Source of the DNA: Caulobacteraceae bacterium
GTDB lineage: Bacteria; Pseudomonadota; Alphaproteobacteria; Caulobacterales; Caulobacteraceae
Assembly (NCBI GenBank): GCA_028291305.1
Contig: JAQGII010000024.1
Coordinates: 1-11,914 of the forward strand
DNA: 11,914 bases
Direction of reading: 5' to 3'
The notes beneath the pieces were generated by a model. The model was not told the DNA's origin and did not search any database. It was given only the letters and a program-made list of their open reading frames with translations. A program made the position numbers and the translations under genes. Positions 1-5,794 of the stretch are shown here, piece by piece (position 1 is the stretch's first letter; every line of letters starts with the position of its first letter).

Positions 1-542
1 GCGAGGCCCACCGACACGGTCAGGCCGATCTCCTGCTCGATCTGCGCCTGCACCCGCGCCAGCACCCAGGCGGCTGGGCCGCCGTGCAGGCGCTCGCAGC
101 CGGTCAGGTCGAGCCAGGCCTCGTCCAGCGACAGCGGCTGCACGAGCGGGGTCAGCGCCTCCAGCTTGGCCATGATGCGGCGGCTCTCGGCGCGGTACTT
201 GCTGAAGTCCGGCTTGATGACCACCGCCTGCGGGCACAGCTTCAGCGCCTTGAACATGGGCATGGCCGAGCGCACGCCGTTGATGCGGGCGATGTAGCAG
301 CAGGTCGTCACCACGCCGCGTTTGCCGCCGCCGACGATCACCGGATGGTCGCGCAGCTCCGGCCGGTCGCGCTTCTCCACCGAGGCGTAGAAGGCGTCGC
401 AGTCGATATGGGCGATGGTCAGCCGCTCGAGCTCCGCGTGGGCGATCAGCCTGGGCGAGGCGCAGGTCGGACAGCGGCGGGCCGGCGGGGCGGGCCCGCG
501 CCACAGGCAGTCGCGGCAGAGGGCCACAAGGGCGTCGGTCAC
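1..542 (-). CDS. dinB: DNA polymerase IV (Y family), N-terminal part, cut by window edge
   Basis: Error-prone translesion polymerase. About 180 N-terminal residues lie in the window; the rest of the fingers and the little-finger domain lie beyond position 1. The protein opens with two C-x2-C pairs (C9/C12 and C24/C27), a zinc-ribbon-like extension absent from E. coli DinB but, as far as I know, common in alphaproteobacterial homologues. The catalytic palm follows: the [13 protein letters not shown] segment carries metal ligand D47 and steric-gate aromatic Y52. [16 protein letters not shown] segment resembles the E. coli nucleotide-binding region, and SLDEAWLDL supplies D140 and E141. The start is a GTG 10 bp after the mak stop, chosen because it keeps the first cysteine pair; no good Shine-Dalgarno sequence is visible, so translation may be coupled to mak. 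Family assignment is firm; the exact start is less so. Confidence 0.93.
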   Translation of the reverse strand, partial: MTDALVALCRDCLWRGPAPPARRCPTCASPRLIAHAELERLTIAHIDCDAFYASVEKRDRPELRDHPVIVGGGKRGVVTTCCYIARINGVRSAMPMFKALKLCPQAVVIKPDFSKYRAESRRIMAKLEALTPLVQPLSLDEAWLDLTGCERLHGGPAAWVLARVQAQIEQEIGLTVSVGL

Positions 543-553
543 CGGCGCGGCAT
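539..553 (-). other. Four-codon mini-ORF bridging mak stop and dinB start
   Basis: On the minus strand the mak stop TGA (555-553) shares its last base with an ATG (553-551). That ATG opens a frame of four codons (M-P-R-R), and its TGA (541-539) overlaps the dinB GTG (542-540). The overlaps are seen directly. That ribosomes use it to step from mak to dinB is inference; a frame this short can arise by chance. Confidence 0.3.
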
Positions 554-1488
554 CAGGCGGGGGCGGTTTCGCGCACGCCGGCGCGGATCTGGTCCAGCGG
601 CCACAGCCATGCCGCCCCACGCACGCCGGAGGAATCGCCGTGCGCCGCCCTGGCGATCCTGGCGGACCAGACGTCGGAGAAGACGTACGGGCCGATGGCG
701 CCCGGCAAGCGCTCGTAGAGTTCGGGGACGTTGGACATCCCGCCGGCCAGGACGATGACCTCGGGATCGATCAGGTCGACCACCACCGCCAGCCCCCGGG
801 CCAGCCGGTCGATGTAGCGGGTCAAGGCCTGGGTCGCCCAGCGCTCGCCCCCGCGCGCGTCCTCCACGATCAGCGGCGCGCTGCGTCGGCGGCCGGTGGA
901 GCGCTGGTAGTCGGCCTCGAACCCGGAGCCGGAGATGTAGGTCTCCAGGCAGGCCTTGCGCCGGCACCAGCAGGGCGGCGCCTTGTCCTGGTCGGTGGCC
1001 CAGGGCAGGGGCGTGTGGCCCCATTCGCCGGCCAGGCCGTTGGCCCCCTCGATCAGTTTGCCGTTGGCCACGACGCCGCCGCCGCAGCCGGTGCCCAGGA
1101 TCGCCCCGAACACGACGCCCTGCGCCCCCGCGGCCGCGCCGTCGACCGCCTCGGACAGGGCCATGCAGTTGGCGTCGTTGGCCAGGCGGACGGGCCGGCC
1201 GAGGACCCGCTCCAGGTCCGCGCTCAGGTCGCGCCCGTTCAGCCAGGTGGAATTGGCGTTGCGGATCAGTCCGGTGCGCGGCGAGATCGAGCCGGGCATG
1301 CCGACGCCGACGGTCGCGCCAGGGCCGGCGACGGACTCCACCGCCCGCACCAGGTCCGCCACCGCCTGCAGCGCGGCCTCGTAGCCGCCGGGATTGGCCG
1401 CCCGCTCGCGCGCCGCCACCGCGCCGGAAGCGTCCAGCGCTGCCGCCTCGATCTTGGTCCCGCCGAAATCCACGCCGATCCGGATCAT
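553..1488 (-). CDS. mak: ROK-family sugar kinase, probable fructokinase Mak
   Basis: 311 residues, the usual length for a single-domain ROK kinase without a DNA-binding domain. It phosphorylates a free hexose (fructose, possibly mannose or other sugars) with ATP in the cytoplasm. An N-terminal phosphate-binding DFGGTK lies at 7-12. [19 protein letters not shown] at 67-85 and RLANDANC at 101-108 supply the substrate loop and catalytic base D105. GTGCGGG at 132-138 and AGGMSN at 248-253 contact ATP. The ROK zinc site is present as H158 with C173, C175 and C180. Long stretches, including [12 protein letters not shown] and [15 protein letters not shown], match E. coli Mak (YajF) closely from memory, hence the symbol; N-acetylglucosamine kinase NagK is the main alternative. 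It sits 56 bp downstream of the protease and 10 bp upstream of dinB, probably in the same transcript. No strong Shine-Dalgarno sequence precedes the ATG. Confidence 0.93.
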   Translation of the reverse strand: MIRIGVDFGGTKIEAAALDASGAVAARERAANPGGYEAALQAVADLVRAVESVAGPGATVGVGMPGSISPRTGLIRNANSTWLNGRDLSADLERVLGRPVRLANDANCMALSEAVDGAAAGAQGVVFGAILGTGCGGGVVANGKLIEGANGLAGEWGHTPLPWATDQDKAPPCWCRRKACLETYISGSGFEADYQRSTGRRRSAPLIVEDARGGERWATQALTRYIDRLARGLAVVVDLIDPEVIVLAGGMSNVPELYERLPGAIGPYVFSDVWSARIARAAHGDSSGVRGAAWLWPLDQIRAGVRETAPA

Positions 1489-1544
1489 CCCGGAACCATC
1501 AGCGCAGGAGGCCGAGAGCGCAACTCACAGGTACGGGACCCCGC

Positions 1545-2846
1545 TCAATGGGGCTCGGCCGAGTGGAAAAGCAGGGCGTCGCCGATGGGCTCGAAGAATT
1601 TCAGGCCGGTGGGCGCTTCGGCAGTGCGGATGCCGATGTCCGTGAAGCCGAGCACCTCACCCTTGTCGTTCAGCAACGGCCCGCCGCTGTTGCCGGGATC
1701 GACCGTCACGTCGCTCTGGATGAAGCTGAAGCCGTCCATGATGCGGTTGGCGGAGGCCACGCCCCGGGTGACGGTGTTCTGCAGCTTGGGGTCGATGGGC
1801 GCGCCAATAGCGAACACGGTGTCGCCCGGCTGGGGCGCCTCGCGGCGCAGGGCCAGGGGTTGGCGGCCGCGCGGATCGGTCTTGATCAACGCTACGTCGC
1901 GGCGCTTGTCGGTACGGATGACCTCCCCGACGCCTTCGAGACCGTCCGACCAGCGGACCTTGACGTATTTGTCCGCGCCGACGACGTGTTCGGCGGTCAT
2001 GAGGTAGCCGTCGGAGGAGAGGAGGAAACCGCTTCCGTGGCCGCCGTTCGATAGGACCAGCACCACCCCGCCGACGGCATCGCTGATCCTGCCGGGTTTG
2101 GCGGAAGCGGACCCCGTCAGGAGGATGGCGGGCTGTCCACTGGCCCGGATCGCGGCGGCGCTTTGCGGGGTCAGAACCGCTGCCCGAAACTCCTCGGAGG
2201 CGAGCAGCGTCCTGACATTTTCCCGAACCCCGCCCTGGATCAGGCGAACTAAGTTGCCCGCCTGGTGCTTGTCCAAGGTGATTCCGGTGGAAATTTCTTT
2301 ATGAACCAGCACTTTGTCTTGCGATGTAGAGTATAGCTGCCAGTCAATATCGATTAGCACGGAGCCAGTGGCGGCATCGAGATTGAATGGTATTGGCTCC
2401 TGAGCATGGATGATAAATCCAGCCACGCAGAGCCTGGCGTCGAGATTTTTCACGCTGCCGGCAACCTGCAGATCCGCTTCTTCTCCCCTGCGTTTGAATA
2501 AGGCGTCGGGATCGTCGGCGGCATTGAATCCAGCGACCTTCAATTGGTCGGCAAACAAAGGACCATAGATTTTCGTATCGAACTGATTGCTGCTTTCCCA
2601 TGTTAATTGCCGGATACCCGTCGTCGGAACCTGACAGGTGAGACTGAAGCGAAAAGTGGCCCAGGGTTGGCCGGCGGGGATGCGGTTCGCGAGTCGGGCA
2701 AATGCGACCGGTCGAGGTGCAGCGCCCGAAGGCAACGCCGGCATCGAGACGGGGGCGGGGATCACCAATTCGGGCGCCGCCGCTTGGCTGGCGCTAGCCA
2801 GCGCGAACGTCCACAGAACCACGATTGCAGGCCAGGCGCGCTTCAT
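1545..2846 (-). CDS. Secreted trypsin-like (HtrA-type) serine protease with unknown N-terminal domain
   Basis: 433 residues from the chosen ATG. Residues 1-22 form a signal peptide (basic KR, hydrophobic core, cleavage near S-Q-A), so the protein is periplasmic or exported. Residues about 30-245 are a domain I do not recognise, with two cysteines (C71, C140) that could form a disulfide. Residues about 258-428 are a chymotrypsin-fold protease of DegP/HtrA type: H287 in TAEHVV, D317 in RRDVALIK and S387 in DPGNSGGPLL make a complete triad. No PDZ domain follows, so it is not a standard DegP. An upstream in-frame ATG at 2927 would bury the signal peptide behind 27 residues; the ATG at 2846 is preferred because it restores the signal and has a G-rich ribosome-binding site (2851-2858) 5-6 bases upstream. 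The N-terminal domain is noticeably less GC-rich than its neighbours. It is transcribed divergently from divK. Confidence 0.85.
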   Translation of the reverse strand: MKRAWPAIVVLWTFALASASQAAAPELVIPAPVSMPALPSGAAPRPVAFARLANRIPAGQPWATFRFSLTCQVPTTGIRQLTWESSNQFDTKIYGPLFADQLKVAGFNAADDPDALFKRRGEEADLQVAGSVKNLDARLCVAGFIIHAQEPIPFNLDAATGSVLIDIDWQLYSTSQDKVLVHKEISTGITLDKHQAGNLVRLIQGGVRENVRTLLASEEFRAAVLTPQSAAAIRASGQPAILLTGSASAKPGRISDAVGGVVLVLSNGGHGSGFLLSSDGYLMTAEHVVGADKYVKVRWSDGLEGVGEVIRTDKRRDVALIKTDPRGRQPLALRREAPQPGDTVFAIGAPIDPKLQNTVTRGVASANRIMDGFSFIQSDVTVDPGNSGGPLLNDKGEVLGFTDIGIRTAEAPTGLKFFEPIGDALLFHSAEPH

Positions 2847-2936
2847 CCAGTCCCCCCCGGAACCCCATGGATATTTCCGAACAAAATTAGAACGAAGGTT
2901 CGGCATCCGTCTAGTGGGGACCTGCATCGCCCAAGG

Positions 2937-2951
2937 CTAACGGCCGGGTAA
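2937..2951 (+). promoter_or_regulatory. Possible degenerate CtrA-binding site upstream of divK
   Basis: The sequence reads CTAA, seven bases, then GTAA, which differs by one base in each half from the CtrA full-site pattern TTAA-N7-TTAA. It lies about 95 bp upstream of the divK ATG, a workable promoter position. CtrA control of divK is described in Caulobacter crescentus. The match is weak and could be chance, so binding here is inference. Confidence 0.3.
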
Positions 2952-2980
2952 GGATATCGTGGGACTAATCGAGCCCGGAA

Positions 2981-3005
2981 AGGCGGGGAGCCGGTGGCTC
3001 CGCCT
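2981..3005 (+). promoter_or_regulatory. Strong hairpin in the divK leader
   Basis: The arms at 2981-2992 and 2996-3005 pair over ten base pairs, with a two-base GG bulge on the left side and a GGT triloop. The inner six pairs (GGAGCC/GGCTCC) are perfect. No T-run follows, so it is not an intrinsic terminator. It ends 40 bp before the divK ATG, so it could be a leader RNA structure or an operator-like palindrome. Function is unknown. Confidence 0.45.
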
Positions 3006-3045
3006 AGGCCGGGACGTATCGACCCGGCCTGCAACAGGTTACGCG

Positions 3046-3411
3046 ATGACCAAGACCGTCCTCATCGTCGAGGATAACGAGCTGAACATGAAGCTTTTTC
3101 ATGATCTGCTCGAAGCCCAGGGTTACGAGACGCTGGAGACCCGCGAGGGTCTGCAGGCGCTGTCCCTGGCGCGTCAGCATCGCCCCGACCTGATTCTCAT
3201 GGACATCCAGCTGCCGGAGATTTCCGGCCTCGAAGTCACCAAATGGCTCAAGGAAGACGATGACCTGGCGAAGATTCCGGTGATCGCGGTCACCGCCTTT
3301 GCCATGAAGGGCGACGAGGAGCGCATCCGCGAAGGCGGCTGCGAGGCCTATCTGTCCAAGCCGATCTCCGTGGGCCTGTTCCTGGACACCGTGCGCCGGT
3401 TCCTGGACTGA
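3046..3411 (+). CDS. divK: Essential single-domain response regulator DivK
   Basis: 121 residues forming one receiver domain and no output domain. In Caulobacter, DivK is phosphorylated by DivJ and dephosphorylated by PleC at the cell poles. Through DivL and CckA it switches off CtrA activity, so it couples division asymmetry to replication licensing. The acidic pocket E9/D10, phosphoacceptor D53 in LMDIQLPE, T83 and K105 are all present. The stretches [20 protein letters not shown] and [19 protein letters not shown] match C. crescentus DivK almost exactly as I recall it. D90, the position of the classical cold-sensitive allele, is conserved. The start at MTK agrees with known DivK proteins; the ribosome-binding site (AACAGG) is weak. 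The protein ends a few residues earlier than C. crescentus DivK. pleD follows after 22 bp on the same strand. Confidence 0.98.
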   Translation: MTKTVLIVEDNELNMKLFHDLLEAQGYETLETREGLQALSLARQHRPDLILMDIQLPEISGLEVTKWLKEDDDLAKIPVIAVTAFAMKGDEERIREGGCEAYLSKPISVGLFLDTVRRFLD

Positions 3412-3437
3412 TGGCCAGAGTCGGGGGGCGGACATGA
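3411..3437 (+). other. Eight-codon mini-ORF bridging divK stop and pleD start
   Basis: The last base of the divK TGA (3409-3411) is the A of an ATG at 3411-3413. This frame reads eight codons (M-A-R-V-G-G-R-T) and stops at TGA 3435-3437, which overlaps the pleD ATG at 3434-3436. The frame contains the G-rich tract 3423-3431 that would also be the pleD ribosome-binding site. A ribosome finishing divK could restart here and be delivered onto pleD. The geometry is seen; use in translation is inferred. Confidence 0.35.
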
Positions 3438-4798
3438 CGGCGCGGATCCTCGTGGTAGACGACATCGACGCCAACGTCCGGCTTCTCGAGGCGAAGCTGT
3501 CCGCCGAATACTACGAGGTGCTCAGCGCCACCGACGGCGTCACCGCCCTGGCCATGGCCGCCGCCGAAAAGCCCGACATCGTGCTGCTCGACGTGATGAT
3601 GCCCGGCATGGACGGCTTCCAGGTCTGCCGCCGGCTGAAGGAAGACGCCGCCACCCGCCATATCCCGGTGGTGCTGATCACCGCCCTGGACGGCCGCGCC
3701 GACCGCATTGCGGGGCTGGAGGCCGGCGCCGACGAATTCCTGACCAAACCGATCGACGACGTCGTGCTGTTCGCCCGCGTGCGCAGCCTGACCCGGCTGA
3801 AGCTGGTGATCGACGAGCTGCGCGAGCGCGAGGCCTCGGGCCGGCGCATGGGCGTGATCGGCGGGGTCGCCTCGCGCCTCGGCGGCTCCGGCGGCCGGGT
3901 GGTGATCGTCGACGACAACGAGCGCCAGTGCGCGCGGATCATGGCCGAGCTGTCGATCGAGCACCGGCCGGTGGTGGAGGCCAACCTGGAGAAGGCGGCC
4001 CTGGCCGTGCGCGGCCCGGTGGACCTGCTGATCGTCAACGCCGCGGCGCGCAGCTTCGACGGCCTGCGCTTCGCCGCCAGCGTCCGCTCGGACGAACTGA
4101 CCCGCAACCTGCCGATCCTGGCCATCTTCGACCCCGACGACCGTCCCCGGGCGGTCAAGGCGTTGGAGCTGGGCATCAACGACCTGCTGGCCCGGCCCAT
4201 CGACCCGCAGGAGCTGTCGGCCCGTGCGCGCACCCAGATCAAGCGCAAGCGCTACACCGACCTGCTGCGCAACAACCTCGACAACTCCTTCGAGCTGGCC
4301 GTCACCGACCCGCTGACGGGCCTGCACAACCGCCGCTACATGTTCGGCCAGCTGGAAGCCCTGGCCCAACGCTCGGCCAAGGGCGGGGCGCCGGTGGCGG
4401 CGCTGCTGCTGGACATCGACCACTTCAAGAAGATCAACGACAGCTTCGGCCACGACGTGGGCGACGAGGTGCTGCGCGAGTTCGCCGTGCGCCTGGCTTC
4501 CAACGTGCGGGCCATCGACCTGCCGTGCCGCTACGGCGGCGAGGAATTCGTCGCCATCATGCCCGACACCGACGTGACGGCCGCCGAGCGCATCGCCGAA
4601 CGCATCCGCCGCTACATCTCCGGCTCGCCGTTCCGCGTGGCGCAGGGCAAGGAGCTGCTGACCGTGACCATCTCCATCGGGGTGGCGGAGATGCAGGGCG
4701 AGCACGACACCCCCGAGGCCCTGCTCAAGCGGGCCGACGAAGCCCTCTACGAAGCCAAGGCCGCCGGCCGCAACCGCGTGATTTCCTGGGCGGCTTAG
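3434..4798 (+). CDS. pleD: Diguanylate cyclase response regulator PleD
   Basis: 454 residues, the same length as C. crescentus PleD, so published residue numbers transfer directly. It makes c-di-GMP from two GTP at the differentiating pole, driving flagellum ejection and stalk development. Domain order: receiver 1 (D9/D10, phosphoacceptor D53, K105); an adaptor receiver 2, about 152-270, in which the acceptor aspartate is replaced by N202 (DLLIVNAAA); and a GGDEF domain, about 285-454. Metal ligand D327, N335 and the active-site loop GGEEF at 368-372 are intact. The primary inhibitory site R359-x-x-D362 is present with R390, and the secondary-site arginines R115, R148 and R178 are also kept. 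Both product feedback and phosphorylation-driven dimerisation should therefore operate. It starts 22 bp after divK behind a G-rich ribosome-binding site and is probably co-transcribed with it. Confidence 0.98.
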   Translation: MTARILVVDDIDANVRLLEAKLSAEYYEVLSATDGVTALAMAAAEKPDIVLLDVMMPGMDGFQVCRRLKEDAATRHIPVVLITALDGRADRIAGLEAGADEFLTKPIDDVVLFARVRSLTRLKLVIDELREREASGRRMGVIGGVASRLGGSGGRVVIVDDNERQCARIMAELSIEHRPVVEANLEKAALAVRGPVDLLIVNAAARSFDGLRFAASVRSDELTRNLPILAIFDPDDRPRAVKALELGINDLLARPIDPQELSARARTQIKRKRYTDLLRNNLDNSFELAVTDPLTGLHNRRYMFGQLEALAQRSAKGGAPVAALLLDIDHFKKINDSFGHDVGDEVLREFAVRLASNVRAIDLPCRYGGEEFVAIMPDTDVTAAERIAERIRRYISGSPFRVAQGKELLTVTISIGVAEMQGEHDTPEALLKRADEALYEAKAAGRNRVISWAA

Positions 4799-4828
4799 GC
4801 CGCTCGACCACGCACTCCGGAATCAAAA

Positions 4829-4852
4829 ACGCCCGCCGGTGAGGGCGGGCGT
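4829..4852 (-). terminator. Intrinsic terminator downstream of rpmG
   Basis: A nine-pair perfect GC-rich stem (4829-4837 with 4844-4852) encloses a six-base loop. On the minus strand the stem is followed directly by TTTTTG (4829-4824), the U-tract of an intrinsic terminator for rpmG transcripts. On the plus strand no T-run follows, so the stem is at best a weak stop for pleD messages arriving from the other side. It occupies most of the 80 bp gap between the convergent pleD and rpmG ends. Confidence 0.88.
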
Positions 4853-4878
4853 CATGGGTCTTGGCGATGAAGCCAGGC

Positions 4879-5046
4879 CTATTTGATCTTGCCTTCCTTG
4901 AACTCGACGTGCTTGCGCACGACGGGATCGTACTTCTTCAGCACCATCTTGTCGGTCTTGGTGCGGGCGTTCTTCTTGGTGACGTAGAAGAAGCCGGTAT
5001 CCGCCGTCGAGTTCAGGCGGATCTTGATGGAAGCCGGTTTAGCCAT
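4879..5046 (-). CDS. rpmG: 50S ribosomal protein L33 (bL33)
   Basis: A 55-residue basic protein of the large ribosomal subunit. The sequence starts [20 protein letters not shown] and continues with [21 protein letters not shown], ending in EFKEGKIK, the normal pattern and length for proteobacterial bL33. It has no cysteines, so it is the zinc-free form. An AAGGA ribosome-binding site lies eight bases upstream of the ATG. It ends 27 bp before the terminator stem. A six-pair hairpin (5066-5071 with 5077-5082) sits in its leader; with an 84 bp gap from the upstream gene it may have its own promoter as well as readthrough. Confidence 0.97.
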   Translation of the reverse strand: MAKPASIKIRLNSTADTGFFYVTKKNARTKTDKMVLKKYDPVVRKHVEFKEGKIK

Positions 5047-5130
5047 AATCCAGGTCCTTGCGGGCGAGCGGAGACACCGCTCCAGCCGAGAATTCGAAGA
5101 GGGCGGAACATACCCAGGAAGCGTCGGAAG

Positions 5131-5766
5131 TCAACGCCCAGTGAGCAGCATGCGGACCCAGGTCTGGTCCGCCGCAGCCTGGAGGTCGCCCGGGACGTTC
5201 CGCCGCGCCAGCGACAATCCCTCCAACTCCACCTGCGCCCCGCCCAGGAGACGCGGATGCAGGCTGTAGCCCACCATATAGACGGCGCGGTCGGTCTTGG
5301 TCTGGCCGCCCTCGATGAAGGTGGTCAGCACCGCCACCGGAATCCTGCCCTGGGGGGACTTCCTCTTCAGCTTGCGCGTCGGCTCTTCGATCCAACGGAC
5401 GTCGATGCGGGGATTGCCGGTGGTCTCGACGCCGTCGGGCCGTATAACCGAGGGGAACCGGAGGGTCTGGGTCTGGATGACCTGCTCGGGATGCACCGAG
5501 GTCAGGCGCAGCCGGTCGCCGGCGCTGTCGGGAGCGGCCGTCATCAGGAAGGCCAGTCCGAGGGCGCTGGCCTTGGTTTCGGCGTCGTGCGCCCTGGCGG
5601 CCTGTGCGCGGTCGCGATCGGCTTCGAGGCGGGCGCGGTCCTCCTGCACGCGCTCGCGGTGGGAATCCCAGTAGCCGAGGCCGGCGACCACCAGGGCCGC
5701 CACCCCGACGATCTCCGCCAGGCTCAGCCAGCGGATACGAGGACCTTTACGGGGCGCGTCGTTCAT
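5131..5766 (-). CDS. Hypothetical membrane-anchored protein
   Basis: 211 residues, not recognised as a named family. The N-terminus is short and basic (MNDAPRKGPRIRW), followed by one hydrophobic segment at about 16-33. A charged Arg/Glu/Asp/Ala-rich stretch at about 36-66 is probably a helical or coiled-coil stalk. The rest, about 68-211, looks globular, with beta-like segments such as IDVRWIEEP, RIPVAVLTTFIEGG and AVYMVGYSL. By the positive-inside rule the C-terminal part should be periplasmic. The ATG has a good ribosome-binding site (GGAG, five bases upstream) and lies 28 bp after the M28 peptidase stop, so the two are probably co-translated from one message and may act at the same membrane. 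No catalytic motif is visible. Confidence 0.75.
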   Translation of the reverse strand: MNDAPRKGPRIRWLSLAEIVGVAALVVAGLGYWDSHRERVQEDRARLEADRDRAQAARAHDAETKASALGLAFLMTAAPDSAGDRLRLTSVHPEQVIQTQTLRFPSVIRPDGVETTGNPRIDVRWIEEPTRKLKRKSPQGRIPVAVLTTFIEGGQTKTDRAVYMVGYSLHPRLLGGAQVELEGLSLARRNVPGDLQAAADQTWVRMLLTGR

Positions 5767-5794
5767 ACCGTCTCCATCGACAGCCCTTTCGGGG

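Larger units (their letters stand above)
2847..3045. promoter_or_regulatory. Divergent intergenic region between the protease and divK
   Basis: This 199 bp gap must hold the protease promoter (minus) and the divK-pleD promoter (plus). Its protease-proximal half, about 2868-2905, is AT-rich for this genome. The divK-proximal half holds a degenerate CtrA-like site and a strong hairpin, listed separately. I do not see a convincing -35/-10 pair on either strand. The divK frame stays open upstream to a GTG at 2959, but known DivK proteins begin at the MTK start used here, so the extension is taken as untranslated. Confidence 0.6.

Noticed and set aside
415..2007. Long open frame on the plus strand opposite mak and the protease
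   Set aside because: High GC makes antisense frames stay open. Its translation is Gly/Ala/Arg/Pro-rich without domain motifs, while the opposite strand encodes clear enzyme motifs.
2847..2927. 27-residue N-terminal extension of the serine protease from an upstream ATG
   Set aside because: It would place charged residues ahead of a good signal peptide. The internal ATG at 2846 has a G-rich ribosome-binding site.
2959..3045. N-terminal extension of DivK from an upstream GTG
   Set aside because: Known DivK proteins start at the MTK position, and the extension would be encoded by the leader hairpin.
3290..4705. Long minus-strand frame opposite pleD
   Set aside because: It is an antisense shadow of pleD; the translation is His/Gln/Val/Arg-rich and shows no recognisable family.
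5763..5777. Third bridging mini-frame (four codons) before the 211-residue hypothetical gene
   Set aside because: Its stop overlaps the downstream ATG, but its start does not overlap the peptidase stop. This single overlap is common by chance.
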